64,000 bases of DNA from Cellulomonas sp. NTE-D12 (lineage in GTDB: Bacteria; Actinomycetota; Actinomycetes; Actinomycetales; Cellulomonadaceae), in assembly GCF_027923705.1 (NCBI RefSeq), contig NZ_AP026442.1, forward strand, positions 2,976,001 through 3,040,000, given 5' to 3'. Under the pieces are notes generated by a model. That model was not told where the DNA came from. It worked only from the letters and a program-made list of their open reading frames with translations, and made no database searches. Below, one piece after another: positions 55,148 to 63,288 of the stretch (positions are counted from its first letter, which is position 1; each line of letters starts with the position of its first letter). Made by a program: the position numbers and the translations under genes.

Positions 55148-55233
55148 CGTCCCGCTCCCGTCCTGTGCTGCTCGCCCACCGGGGTCCACCTGTCGGTGCG
55201 CCCCTTGCATCCGACGTCCGAGTGTAGTAGAAA

Positions 55234-55260
55234 GTTCAACGAATCAGTTGACCGTTCAAC
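55234..55260. promoter_or_regulatory. Clustered half-sites between marR-like gene and yceI
   Basis: GTTCAAC (55234-55240), GTTGA (55247-55251) and GTTCAAC (55254-55260) form two overlapping inverted repeats: TCAAC-6-GTTGA and GTTGA-2/4-TCAAC. They lie just upstream of the TACACT of the MarR gene, where a MarR operator is expected. Confidence 0.55.
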
Positions 55261-55293
55261 CAACCCGGCCGGAGACGGCCACGGAGGACTCCC

Positions 55294-55851
55294 ATGACCA
55301 CCACCGCCATCCCGCAGGGTCTCGCCACCGGCACCTGGACCATCGACCCGTCGCACAGCGAGGCGAGCTTCACCGTGCGCCACGCCGGCATCTCCAAGGT
55401 CCGCGGCACCGTCGCGATCGTGTCCGGCGAGATCGTGCTCGGCGAGTCCCTGGCCGAGTCGCGCGTGACGGCCACGCTGGACCCGAGCACGGTCAGCACG
55501 GGCGACGCGAACCGCGACGGCCACCTCAAGAGCGGCGACTTCTTCGACGTGGAGAAGTTCGGCCAGTGGACCTTCGTCTCCACCGAGATCCGCCAGGCCG
55601 GCGGCAGCACCTACGAGATCGCGGGCGACCTGACCATCCACGGCGTGACGCAGCGCGTCGAGCTCGCCACCGAGTTCAACGGCACCGCGACGGACCCGTT
55701 CGGCAACCTCCGCGCCGGCGGCGAGGCGACCACCACCATCTCCCGCAAGGACTTCGGCCTCACCTGGAACGCGGCCCTCGAGGCCGGCGGCGTGCTGGTG
55801 GCCGACAAGGTGCGCATCGACCTCGACGTGTCGGTGATCAAGCAGGCCTGA
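55294..55851 (+). CDS. YceI-family protein
   Basis: A 185-residue lipocalin-like beta barrel. GTWTIDPSHSEASFTVRHAGISKVRGTV, VSTGDANRDGHLKSGDFFDVEKFGQWTFVST and DLTIHGVTQRVEL are YceI signatures; family members bind polyisoprenoids. No signal peptide is seen, so it is probably cytoplasmic. ATG at 55294 follows GGAGG. MarR next to YceI is a common actinobacterial pair. Confidence 0.93.
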   Translation: MTTTAIPQGLATGTWTIDPSHSEASFTVRHAGISKVRGTVAIVSGEIVLGESLAESRVTATLDPSTVSTGDANRDGHLKSGDFFDVEKFGQWTFVSTEIRQAGGSTYEIAGDLTIHGVTQRVELATEFNGTATDPFGNLRAGGEATTTISRKDFGLTWNAALEAGGVLVADKVRIDLDVSVIKQA

Positions 55852-55902
55852 GCCTCGGCTCGGGCCCGCGCCCGCGCCCGGGAACCTGCCCCGGCGCCAC
55901 GA

Positions 55903-55932
55903 CCCGGCCCGGTCCGCCACGTGCGGGCCGGG
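55903..55932. terminator. Hairpin between yceI and rex
   Basis: CCCGGCCCG (55903-55911) pairs perfectly with CGGGCCGGG (55924-55932) in the gap between convergent genes. Confidence 0.6.
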
Positions 55933-55949
55933 CCTCGTCGTACCTGCGC

Positions 55950-56615
55950 TCACGCCCCCTCGCCGTCGACGGCCCGGCGCCGCCCGTGCCCGTGGAACGC
56001 GAGGATCTGCAGCTCCGAGGCGACGTCCACCGACCGCACGTCCACGTCGTCGGGGACGTGCAGCACCGCGGGAGCGAAGGTGAGGATGCCGGTGACGCCC
56101 GCGGCCACCAGCAGGTCGGCGACGTGCTGGGCGGCCGACGGCGGGGTGGTGATCACGCCGATCGTCGCGCCCTGCACCGCGACCAGCTCGGCCAGCGCCT
56201 CGAGCGGCCGTACCGGCAGCCCCGCCACCACCGTGCCGACCACGTCCGGTGCGACGTCGACCAGACCGACCAGCGTGAAGCCGCGCTGCGCGATCCCGGC
56301 GTATCCGGCCAGGGCGCGTCCGAGGTTCCCGACGCCGACCACGACGAGTCGCTGCGGCACCGCCATGCCCAGCACCCGGCCGATCTGTTCCCGCAGGTGC
56401 GGAACGTCGTACCCGACGCCTCGGCGACCGTAGGTGCCGAGGAACGACAGGTCCTTGCGCAGCAGCGCGGGCTGCACGCCGGCGCGGGTGGCCAGCTCCT
56501 CCGACGACGTCAGCAGGTTCCCCTCGGCCGCCAGCACGTCGAGCGTGCGCAGGTAGGCAGGGAGCCGGGCGACGGTGGCCGGCGGCACCTGGGGGCGGGC
56601 GCGCACCGGTGTCAC
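55950..56615 (-). CDS. rex: Redox-sensing transcriptional repressor Rex
   Basis: A 221-residue repressor that senses the NADH/NAD+ ratio. The N-terminal winged helix (about residues 15-80; QPALLRKDLSFLGTYGRRGVGYDV) precedes a Rossmann domain with VVVGVGNLGRALAGY, and the C-terminal swapped helix is partly visible. NADH releases Rex from TGTGAn6TTCACA-type operators upstream of respiratory genes. One such site precedes menJ-nuo in this window. GTG at 56615 is seven bases after TAGCCT, a leaderless-type start. hemA, often next to rex, is not here; a glutaredoxin-like gene is. Confidence 0.95.
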   Translation of the reverse strand: MTPVRARPQVPPATVARLPAYLRTLDVLAAEGNLLTSSEELATRAGVQPALLRKDLSFLGTYGRRGVGYDVPHLREQIGRVLGMAVPQRLVVVGVGNLGRALAGYAGIAQRGFTLVGLVDVAPDVVGTVVAGLPVRPLEALAELVAVQGATIGVITTPPSAAQHVADLLVAAGVTGILTFAPAVLHVPDDVDVRSVDVASELQILAFHGHGRRRAVDGEGA

Positions 56616-56622
56616 CGGACCG

Positions 56623-56628
56623 AGGCTA
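56623..56628 (-). promoter_or_regulatory. Leaderless-type -10 element of rex (TAGCCT)
   Basis: TAGCCT on the minus strand, seven bases and the GTG start at 56615. The same hexamer precedes murB. I see no Rex-type operator here, so autoregulation is not evident. Confidence 0.5.
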
Positions 56629-56684
56629 GGGCGCCGACCAGGCGCTGACCAGGGCCAGCACCAGGCGAGCCGCCGCCGACCGCC

Positions 56685-56945
56685 TCAGCGTCCGACGAGC
56701 GCCCGGCGCAGCGCCTCGCCGTCCACGTGCCACCACGCGTGCCGGGCACCGTCCACCTCGACCACCGGCACCAGCTCGCCGTACTCCTCGAGCAGGTCGC
56801 GGCCGCCCGCCGGCGGCGCGTCGTCCACGTCCACCTCGGTCCACGCGGTGCCGGTGCGTGCGCAGACGTCCGCCACCACCGCACGCGCCTCGACGCACAG
56901 GTGGCACCCGACACGTCCGTACAGCACCACCCGGGGAGAGCTCAC
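56685..56945 (-). CDS. Glutaredoxin-like protein (DUF836)
   Basis: An 86-residue thioredoxin-fold protein. CHLC follows the first strand (VVLYGRVGCHLCVEA), and VPVVEVDG is the cis-Pro region. It belongs to the small glutaredoxin-like group that neighbours rex or hemA in many actinobacteria; the partner is unknown. TACGGT (56952-56957) six bases before GTG at 56945 points to a leaderless mRNA. Confidence 0.88.
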   Translation of the reverse strand: MSSPRVVLYGRVGCHLCVEARAVVADVCARTGTAWTEVDVDDAPPAGGRDLLEEYGELVPVVEVDGARHAWWHVDGEALRRALVGR

Positions 56946-56951
56946 GGACCC

Positions 56952-56957
56952 ACCGTA
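56952..56957 (-). promoter_or_regulatory. Leaderless-type -10 element of the glutaredoxin-like gene (TACGGT)
   Basis: TACGGT, GGGTCC and GTG at 56945 on the minus strand; no ribosome binding site is visible. Confidence 0.5.
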
Positions 56958-57073
56958 GGCGGCGCACCGGTCGAGGTGCCGCCCCGGGGGTACGCGGGCG
57001 GCGGCGACGGGCGGACGCCGTGTCGGCGACGGACCCCGACGACCCCCGGAACGGACGGCGCCGACCGCCTGGC

Positions 57074-57079
57074 TACAGT
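57074..57079 (+). promoter_or_regulatory. Leaderless-type -10 element of the HAD-IB gene (TACAGT)
   Basis: TACAGT, six bases (GGCGGG) and GTG at 57086; near-identical to the menE arrangement. Confidence 0.55.
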
Positions 57080-57085
57080 GGCGGG

Positions 57086-58093
57086 GTGGCCCCGACGACC
57101 GAACCGTCCGACGTGACGGCGCCGGACGAGGGCCACACGGCCGTCACCCGTTCGGGTGATCGGCGCCCCGCTCCCGGTGGCGGCGCGTCCGGCGCCGCCC
57201 TCCCCGCTCCGGCCATCCCTGCGGCGGCCGTCCCTGCAGCGGCCGTCCCCGAGGACGACGAACGAGCGGGACGCGCAGCGGTGCGGGAGGCGGTGGTCGG
57301 CCCCGGTGCACCGCCGCACGGGTGCGTCGGGGCGTTCTTCGACGTCGACAACACGATCATCCGGGGTGCGAGCGCCTTCCACCTCGCGGTCGGCCTGTAC
57401 CGGCGCGGGTTCTTCCGGCGGTTCGACATCGTCCGGTTCGCCCTGCACCAGGCGCGCTACCTCGTGTTCGGCGAGAACAAGCAGCAGATCGACGAGCTGC
57501 GCTCCGAGGCCCTGGCGATCATGCGGGGGCACTCCGTCGCCGAGGTCGCGGTGATCGCGGAGGACGTCTACGACGAGGTGCTGACCCTGCGCATCTACCC
57601 CGGCACCCGACGGCTGCTCGACGAGCACGTCGCGGCCGGGCACGCGGTCTGGCTCGTCACCGCCACCCCCGTCGAGGTCGGCGAGCTGATCGCCCGTCGC
57701 CTCGACGCGACCGGGGCGCTGGGCACGGTCGCCGAGCACCGCGACGGCTTCTACACCGGCCGGCTGGTGGGCGACCTGCTGCACGGCGAGGCGAAGGCGG
57801 CCGCCGTGCGGGCCCTCGCCGAGCGGGAGGGCATCGACCTCGCCTCGTCGTACGCCTACGGCGACTCGGCGCACGACGTGCCGATCTTGTCCCTGGTCGG
57901 CCATCCGTTCGCCATCAACCCGGACCGCCGGCTGCGCCGCCACGCCGCGGAGGTCGGCTGGCCGGTCCGCGAGTTCCGCGCCCGTCGCCGGGCCACCCGC
58001 CGCAGCATCAACGCCGCCAGCCTCGCCGGGCTGGCGTGGGTGGCCGGGCTGGTGGCCCGAGCCGTCCGTCGGTCGCTGGCGGACCGCCCGTGA
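57086..58093 (+). CDS. HAD-IB family hydrolase (SerB-like phosphatase)
   Basis: A 335-residue phosphatase. Motif I is FFDVDNTII (D86, D88), motif II WLVTATPVE, and motif III/IV YAYGDSAHDVPIL. The first 75 residues are an Ala/Pro/Asp-rich low-complexity region with no homology, and the C-terminus has a hydrophobic segment (AASLAGLAWVAGLVARAV) after a basic stretch. The family includes phosphoserine phosphatase and lipid phosphatases; the membrane-like C-terminus suggests a lipid substrate, which is inference. The stop overlaps the GNAT gene start (GTGA). Confidence 0.88.
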   Translation: MAPTTEPSDVTAPDEGHTAVTRSGDRRPAPGGGASGAALPAPAIPAAAVPAAAVPEDDERAGRAAVREAVVGPGAPPHGCVGAFFDVDNTIIRGASAFHLAVGLYRRGFFRRFDIVRFALHQARYLVFGENKQQIDELRSEALAIMRGHSVAEVAVIAEDVYDEVLTLRIYPGTRRLLDEHVAAGHAVWLVTATPVEVGELIARRLDATGALGTVAEHRDGFYTGRLVGDLLHGEAKAAAVRALAEREGIDLASSYAYGDSAHDVPILSLVGHPFAINPDRRLRRHAAEVGWPVREFRARRRATRRSINAASLAGLAWVAGLVARAVRRSLADRP

Positions 58094-58716
58094 CCGACGG
58101 ACAGCCGACCGGTCGGCCCGAGCACGGTGCGCTCGGCGCGGCGGCCCGCAGCGCACGGTGGGACGGGCTGCGCTCGCCGGGGGCGCCCGTCCGCGTGCGC
58201 ACCGCACAGGCCGAGGACGCCGGCGCACTCGCCGAGCTCGCGGCCGTCACGTTCCCGCTCGCCTGCCCGCCCGGCTCCACCCCCGCCGACCAGCGGGCGT
58301 TCGTCGCGCAGCACCTGTCCGCCGGGCGGTTCGCCGGCTACGCCGTCGACCCCTCGCGGGTGCTGCTGGTGGCCGACGACCCCACCGGCGCCCTGCTGGG
58401 CTACACGATGCTGGTGCACGCGACGCCGGCCGACCCCGACGTGCGCGCCGCGCTGACCTTGTCCCCCACAGTCGAGCTGTCCAAGTGCTACGTGCACCCC
58501 GACCACCACGGCTCCGGGGTGTCGAGCCGGCTGATGGCCGCGACCCTCGAGGCGGCCCGAGGCACCGGCGCGGCCGGCGTGTGGCTCGGAGTGAACCAGC
58601 TCAACGACCGGGCCCAGCGGTTCTACGCCCGGCACGGGTTCACCGTGGTGGGCACCAAGCACTTCCAGGTCGGCAGCCGGGTCGAGGACGACTACGTGCT
58701 GGAGCGCCCGCTCTAG
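58090..58716 (+). CDS. GNAT-family N-acetyltransferase
   Basis: A 208-residue acetyltransferase. VRVRTAQAEDAGALAELAAVTF opens the fold (about residue 35), ELSKCYVHPDHHGSGVSSRLMAATLEAA is the acetyl-CoA loop (motif A), and LGVNQLNDRAQRFYARHGFTVVGTKHF is motif B. The substrate is unknown. GTG at 58090 overlaps the HAD-IB stop, so the two are made together. A strong hairpin follows. Confidence 0.88.
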   Translation: MTDGQPTGRPEHGALGAAARSARWDGLRSPGAPVRVRTAQAEDAGALAELAAVTFPLACPPGSTPADQRAFVAQHLSAGRFAGYAVDPSRVLLVADDPTGALLGYTMLVHATPADPDVRAALTLSPTVELSKCYVHPDHHGSGVSSRLMAATLEAARGTGAAGVWLGVNQLNDRAQRFYARHGFTVVGTKHFQVGSRVEDDYVLERPL

Positions 58717-58750
58717 CCGCAGCAACGACCTCTCGCGGCAGGAACGACGA

Positions 58751-58774
58751 AGGCCCGGTCGCGAGACCGGGCCT
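58751..58774. terminator. Terminator hairpin with GCGA loop
   Basis: AGGCCCGGTC and GACCGGGCCT form a perfect ten-base stem around GCGA, a GNRA tetraloop. On the minus strand the stem is followed by TTCGTCGTTCC. It serves the convergent GNAT and 32-residue genes. Confidence 0.8.
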
Positions 58775-58811
58775 GTCGGGTGCGGCGCCACCCGGACGGG
58801 CGGCGCGGCGG

Positions 58812-58910
58812 TCACTTCTTGTTGCGACGCTGGTGGCGCGTCTTGCGCAGCAGCTTGCGGTGCTTCTTCTTGGCCATCCGCTTGCGGCGCTTCTTGATGA
58901 CGGAGCCCAT
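58812..58910 (-). CDS. 32-residue basic protein (AURKAIP1/COX24-like)
   Basis: The tiny product reads MGSVIKKRRKRMAKKKHRKL followed by more Lys/Arg, over half basic residues. It matches the AURKAIP1/COX24 domain conserved across actinobacteria (Rv0500B in Mycobacterium), where it is thought to bind the ribosome. ATG at 58910 has GAGGA upstream. TAAGGT at 59021-59026 (minus) could be its -10, giving a leader of about 105 bases; 58911-59113 otherwise holds nothing I recognise. Confidence 0.92.
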   Translation of the reverse strand: MGSVIKKRRKRMAKKKHRKLLRKTRHQRRNKK

Positions 58911-59113
58911 GTGGTCCTCACTCGCTTCGGTCGGCCCGCACGGGCCTCGGTTTGGTCGATCGGCGCGGGACGGACGCACTGGATCAACCGAGGCGCCCAC
59001 GCAGGAAAGTCCGGTCGCCTACCTTACGCCCTCGGCGCAGGGCGGCGCGACGCGCGGTCGGGGTCTGCCGACAGGGCCGGCCGACCGGCCTCCCGACAAC
59101 GGCGCCGGGCCGT

Positions 59114-59350
59114 TCAGGAGGAGCGGCGGTCCTCGCGCCTGACAGACCCCTCGTCGTCCACGAACGCCGTGGCGGACGAGCGCAGGTAGGCGTCCAGCGC
59201 GTCCTGCGGCACGCGGAAGGAGCGTCCGACGCGCACCCCGGGCAGCTCGCCCGAGTGCAGCAGCCGGTACACCGTCATCTTCGACACCCGCATGACCTCG
59301 GCGACCTCGAGCACCGTGAGGAACCGCACCCGGCCGGACTGCTCGCTCAT
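59114..59350 (-). CDS. BldC-like MerR/excisionase-type DNA-binding protein
   Basis: A 78-residue single-domain regulator. FLTVLEVAEVMRVSKMTVYRLLHSGELPGVRVGRSFRVPQDALDAYL is the winged helix-turn-helix of the excisionase/BldC group. In Streptomyces BldC controls timing of development; the role in a non-sporulating relative is unknown. The gene before the basic 32-residue protein matches the mycobacterial order (Rv0500A-Rv0500B). A -10-like TACGCT lies at 59441-59446 (minus), with direct repeats farther upstream. Confidence 0.9.
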   Translation of the reverse strand: MSEQSGRVRFLTVLEVAEVMRVSKMTVYRLLHSGELPGVRVGRSFRVPQDALDAYLRSSATAFVDDEGSVRREDRRSS

Positions 59351-59473
59351 GTCTGCTCTCTCTCGGGCGCGCGCCCGGGGAACGGTCGCGGCCGGGTGTC
59401 GCCGCGGGACGAGCCCGACGACGCCGGGTGCTCGGCGCACAGCGTAGTGGCTGGTGGGACGGGTGGGAAAGAG

Positions 59474-59500
59474 GTGACCGAAGGGTCTGATGTGACCGAA
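59474..59500. repeat. Two direct repeats GTGACCGAA upstream of the BldC-like gene
   Basis: GTGACCGAA occurs at 59474-59482 and 59492-59500, a period of 18 bases, just beyond the acuC stop and upstream of the -35 position of the BldC-like gene. It may be an activator or repressor site. Confidence 0.45.
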
Positions 59501-59501
59501 A

Positions 59502-60701
59502 TCATGCGAAGTCCACGTCCAGCCCGAGGTGCGGGAACACCTCCGCCCGCGTCGCCCGGATGGCTCGGTCGACGTCGTCCGCCGGGTCGTAGCCGGCCGA
59601 CCACGGGCGGAACGTCGCGGGCTGGCCGTCCGTCATGCGGCGGGTCGACAGGGGGCCGTAGCGAGCCTCCACGATGGTCACCCAGTCCTCCGGCAGCGCG
59701 GTGTCCGGGGGCACCGACCGATGCGTCGCCGTGGCGATCAGGTGCGACCAGACCCGCGGCACCACGTCGGCCATCGCGTAACCACCACCGCCCAGGGCGA
59801 GCCACCGGCCGTCCACCAGCTCGTGCGCCAGGTCGTGCAGGAGTTCCGCGGCACGCCGCTGACCGTCCACCGACGTGCGCAGGGTCGTCAGCGGGTCGGA
59901 CACGTGCGTGTCGCACCCGTGCTGGGTCACCAGCACGTCCGGCGCGAACTCCCGCACCACGGGCGGCACCACCGCGTCGATCGCCCGCAGCCAGCCCGCG
60001 TCGGCCGTCCGGGACGGCAGCGCGACGTTGACGGCCGTGCCGAGCGCGTGGGGCCCGCCGATCTCGCTCGCCCACCCGGTCCCCGGGAACAGGGCGTGGC
60101 CGGTCTCGTGCAGCGAGATGGTCAGCACCCGCGGGTCGTCCCAGAAGGCGGCCTGCACGCCGTCCCCGTGGTGCGCGTCGATGTCGACGTAGGCCACGCG
60201 GGCCGCCCCGGCGTCCAGCAGCGCCCGGATCGCGAGCGCGGCGTCGTTGTACACGCAGAAGCCCGACGCGGCACCGGGCATCGCGTGGTGCAGACCGCCC
60301 CCGACGTTGACCGCGTGCTGCACGTCACCCGTCCACAGCGCCAGCGCGGCGTCGACCGACCCGGTGACCATGCTGGCGGCGGCGGTGTGCATCAGCGGGA
60401 AGATCGGGTCGTCGGACGTCCCCAGACCCCGGGCGAGGTCGGGCAGCCCCTGCTCGGCGGCGGCGTGCACCGCGGCGACGTACGCGGGCTCGTGCACGGT
60501 GGTCAGCAGCGCGTCGGAGGCGGGCTCGGCACCGACCACCTCGACGTCCGGCTGGTCGAGCAGGCCCAGGCCGGCCGCGAGCGCGATGGTCAGGTCGATC
60601 CGCTCGCTGGTCATCGGGTGGCCGGGGCCGAAGTCGTACGCCAGCAGCTCGGTGGACCACACCACCCGAGCGACCGTCGTGGTGCGGGACAGCGAGGTCA
60701 T
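59502..60701 (-). CDS. acuC: AcuC-like class I histone-deacetylase-family protein
   Basis: A 399-residue zinc deacetylase. YDFGPGHPMTSERIDL, GGGLHHAMPGAASGFCVYNDAALAI (catalytic His pair), VAYVDIDAHHGDGVQAAF (Asp/His zinc ligands), TISLHETG and LALGGGGY are all typical of AcuC. It removes acetyl groups from lysines, classically from acetyl-CoA synthetase. ATG at 60701 begins the conserved N-terminus; no ribosome binding site is visible. It is divergent from the PPK2 gene across 182 bases. Confidence 0.92.
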   Translation of the reverse strand: MTSLSRTTTVARVVWSTELLAYDFGPGHPMTSERIDLTIALAAGLGLLDQPDVEVVGAEPASDALLTTVHEPAYVAAVHAAAEQGLPDLARGLGTSDDPIFPLMHTAAASMVTGSVDAALALWTGDVQHAVNVGGGLHHAMPGAASGFCVYNDAALAIRALLDAGAARVAYVDIDAHHGDGVQAAFWDDPRVLTISLHETGHALFPGTGWASEIGGPHALGTAVNVALPSRTADAGWLRAIDAVVPPVVREFAPDVLVTQHGCDTHVSDPLTTLRTSVDGQRRAAELLHDLAHELVDGRWLALGGGGYAMADVVPRVWSHLIATATHRSVPPDTALPEDWVTIVEARYGPLSTRRMTDGQPATFRPWSAGYDPADDVDRAIRATRAEVFPHLGLDVDFA

Positions 60702-60883
60702 GGGTTCACGGTTGCACCGCGGGGCGCCGGTGTCGATCCAGCGTCCACGCATCCGGGGCGGACCGGTCGCGCCACCGGCGGCACAGGACGAGGATCCGTG
60801 CCACGTGACGACGGTCCGAGGCACGCGCGGCACCACCGCGACGGCCCGGGCCCGCGCGGCAGACCACACGGAAGGGGACGGCG

Positions 60884-61738
60884 ATGGTGGCGGACGGCTG
60901 GTCGACCAAGGCGGCGGAGGCCCTGGCGGTGCACCCGGGGTTCCGGCTGGCGGACCTCGACACGCGCGGCACACCCGGGTTCGGCGACGGCAAGAAGACC
61001 GGCGCCGCGATCACCCGCGCCATCGGCGAGCGGATGTCCGACCTGCAGGAGCGGCTGTTCGCCGAGGGGCGTACCGGCGGCACGCGCTCGATCCTGCTGG
61101 TGCTGCAGGGCCTGGACACCGCCGGCAAGGGCGGGATCGTGCGGCACGTGATGGGGATGGTCGACCCGCAGGGCGTCGCGCTGCACTCGTTCGGCGTCCC
61201 GACGGCCGAGGAGCGCCGGCACGACTGCCTGTGGCGCATCCGCCGGGCGCTCCCGCCGGCGGGCAAGATCGGCGTGTTCGACCGGTCGCAGTACGAGGAC
61301 GTGCTGGTCGCGCGGGTGAACGAGCTCGCGCCGCGGGACGTGATCGACAGGCGGTACGACGAGATCGTCGACTTCGAGGCCGAGCTGGCCAAGGCCGGCA
61401 CCCGCGTGATCAAGGTGGCGCTGATGATCTCCCGCGGCGAGCAGTACCGGCGGCTGCACGAGCGCCTGGAGCGGTCCGACAAGCACTGGAAGTTCAACCC
61501 GGCCGACGTGGACACCCGGGCGCGCTGGGACGACTACCAGGAGGCCTACCAGGTGATGTTCGACCGGACGTCGACCCCGGACTGCCCCTGGCACGTCGTG
61601 CCGGCCGACCGCAAGTGGTTCGCGCGGCTGGCGGTCTCGCAGCTGGTGCTGGACGCGCTCGAGGACCTGGACCTGCACTGGCCGTCGGCGGACTACGACG
61701 TGGCGGAGCAGCTGGCCCGCCTCGAGGCGACCCGGTAG
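60884..61738 (+). CDS. ppk2: Polyphosphate kinase 2 family protein
   Basis: A 284-residue cytoplasmic kinase that moves phosphate between polyphosphate and nucleotides. Walker A is LQGLDTAGKGGIV, Walker B FDRSQYEDVLVARV, and the lid contains RRLHERLERSDKHWKFNPADVDTRARWDDY. The short length and motif spacing suggest the one-domain class I-type that phosphorylates nucleoside diphosphates, but class assignment needs alignment. ATG at 60884 follows GGGGA. Confidence 0.93.
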   Translation: MVADGWSTKAAEALAVHPGFRLADLDTRGTPGFGDGKKTGAAITRAIGERMSDLQERLFAEGRTGGTRSILLVLQGLDTAGKGGIVRHVMGMVDPQGVALHSFGVPTAEERRHDCLWRIRRALPPAGKIGVFDRSQYEDVLVARVNELAPRDVIDRRYDEIVDFEAELAKAGTRVIKVALMISRGEQYRRLHERLERSDKHWKFNPADVDTRARWDDYQEAYQVMFDRTSTPDCPWHVVPADRKWFARLAVSQLVLDALEDLDLHWPSADYDVAEQLARLEATR

Positions 61739-61801
61739 GCGCAGTCGTCGTCGGCCCTTAGGCGCGGCCGTCGTCGGGCCGGCGCGTCGTCCGGCCGGCG
61801 C

Positions 61802-62533
61802 TCAGGCCGTGCGCCGGCGCAGCGTGCTGATGCCCAGCAGCAGCGAGCCGACGATGAACAGGGCGATCACGCCGACGTCCCCGCTCACCTTCGACCACCC
61901 GTCGCCGAAGGCGATCCGCTGCATCGCCTCGACGCCGTAGGTCAGCGGCAGCACGCGGGACAGCCACTCGAGCACGGTCGGCATGTGCGCGCGCGGCATC
62001 AGCAGGCCGGCCGTGATCAGCTGCGGGAAGATGATCGCCGGCATCAGCTGCACCGCCTGGAACTCGGTGCGGGCCACCGCCGAGGCGGCCAGGCCGAGCG
62101 CGCAGCCCAGCACCGCGTCGAGCACGGCCACCAGCACCATCAGCAGGAACGGTCCCTTGACGTCCATCCCGCACACCCATACGGCGAACCCGGTGACCAC
62201 CAGGGACTGCAGCAGGGCGAGCACGGCGAACGCGATCGCGTACCCGATGACGAAGTCGCCGCGGCCGATCGGCAGGGTCATCAGCCGCTCGAGGGTGCCG
62301 GAGGTCCGCTCGCGCAGCGTCGCGACGGACGTGACCAGGAACATCACGATCAGCGGGAACAGGCCCACCAGCATCGGCCCGAACCTGTCGATCACGTCGG
62401 TGCCGTGGAACATCCAGGCGATCAGCCCGAGCAGCAGGCACGGCAGCACCAGGATCAGCGCGATCGTCCGCGGGTCGTGGCGCAGCTGGTTCAGCACACG
62501 GCCCGTCGTCGCGGCCGTCAGCCGGGGGCTCAT
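61802..62533 (-). CDS. ABC-2 type transporter permease
   Basis: A 243-residue membrane protein with six helices. LRHDPRTIALILVLPCLLLGLIAWMF at the start, RERTSGTLERLMTLPIGRGDFVIGYAIAF in the first cytoplasmic loop and a LPLTYGVEAM block are typical of drug-efflux ABC-2 permeases. It works with the upstream ATPase as an exporter. ATG at 62533 overlaps the ATPase stop (ATGA). The substrate is unknown. Confidence 0.9.
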   Translation of the reverse strand: MSPRLTAATTGRVLNQLRHDPRTIALILVLPCLLLGLIAWMFHGTDVIDRFGPMLVGLFPLIVMFLVTSVATLRERTSGTLERLMTLPIGRGDFVIGYAIAFAVLALLQSLVVTGFAVWVCGMDVKGPFLLMVLVAVLDAVLGCALGLAASAVARTEFQAVQLMPAIIFPQLITAGLLMPRAHMPTVLEWLSRVLPLTYGVEAMQRIAFGDGWSKVSGDVGVIALFIVGSLLLGISTLRRRTA

Positions 62534-63288
62534 GCCGCCACCGGTCCCTTCCCGGCCGCCCGGTCGACGAGGGTGAGGAAGGCGCCCTCGGCGTCGGATG
62601 CGCCGGTCGCCGCGAGCAGCTCGGCCAGCGTGCCGTCGGCCAGCACCGCACCGTTGCGCATCAGCACCAGCCGGTCGCAGCGGGCCGCCTCGTCCATCAC
62701 GTGGCTGGACACCAGCAGAGACCGCCCGGCGTCCCTCAACCGCCCGAACAGGTTCCACAGGTCCCGCCGCAGCACCGGGTCCAGCCCGACGGTCGGCTCG
62801 TCGAGCACCAGCAGCGCCGGCGTGTTCAGCAGCGCGACCGCCAGCGAGACCCGGGACAGCTCCCCGCCGGAGAGCGTTCCGGTGAGGCGCCGCTCGAACC
62901 CGGTCAGCCCCACCTGGTCGAGCACCCGCGCGGGGTCGGACGCCGGTGCCCCCAGCAGCGAGCCGGCGTAGTGGAGGTTCTCCCCCACCGTCAGGTCCGC
63001 GTACACGCTGGGCGCCTGGGTCACGTAGGCGACCTCGCGGCGCAGCGGCGGGGACCCGGCGGGCCGCCCGAGCACCGTCACCGTCCCGCCGGCCACCACC
63101 TGGGCGCCGACGATCGAGCGCATCAGCGTCGTCTTGCCGCTGCCGCTGGGTCCGAGCAGCCCGACGACCTCGCCGGCCGGGACGGTGAGGTCCAGGCCGG
63201 CGAGCACCACGTTGCCGCCCCGGACCACCCGGAGCCCGCGCACCTCGACGGCGACGGGCCGTCCGCCGCCATCCTCGTTATTCCTCAT
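62530..63288 (-). CDS. ABC transporter ATP-binding protein
   Basis: A 252-residue ATPase: Walker A GPSGSGKTTLM, Q-loop TQAPSVYADLTVGENL, signature LSGGELSRVSLAVALL, Walker B LLVLDEPTVGLDP, switch His in SSHVMDEAARCD. It drives the adjacent ABC-2 permease. ATG at 63288 lies inside the last codons of the TetR-type gene, so the regulator and exporter overlap by 11 bases. A 20-base inverted repeat is centred on the start codon. Confidence 0.95.
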   Translation of the reverse strand: MRNNEDGGGRPVAVEVRGLRVVRGGNVVLAGLDLTVPAGEVVGLLGPSGSGKTTLMRSIVGAQVVAGGTVTVLGRPAGSPPLRREVAYVTQAPSVYADLTVGENLHYAGSLLGAPASDPARVLDQVGLTGFERRLTGTLSGGELSRVSLAVALLNTPALLVLDEPTVGLDPVLRRDLWNLFGRLRDAGRSLLVSSHVMDEAARCDRLVLMRNGAVLADGTLAELLAATGASDAEGAFLTLVDRAAGKGPVAA

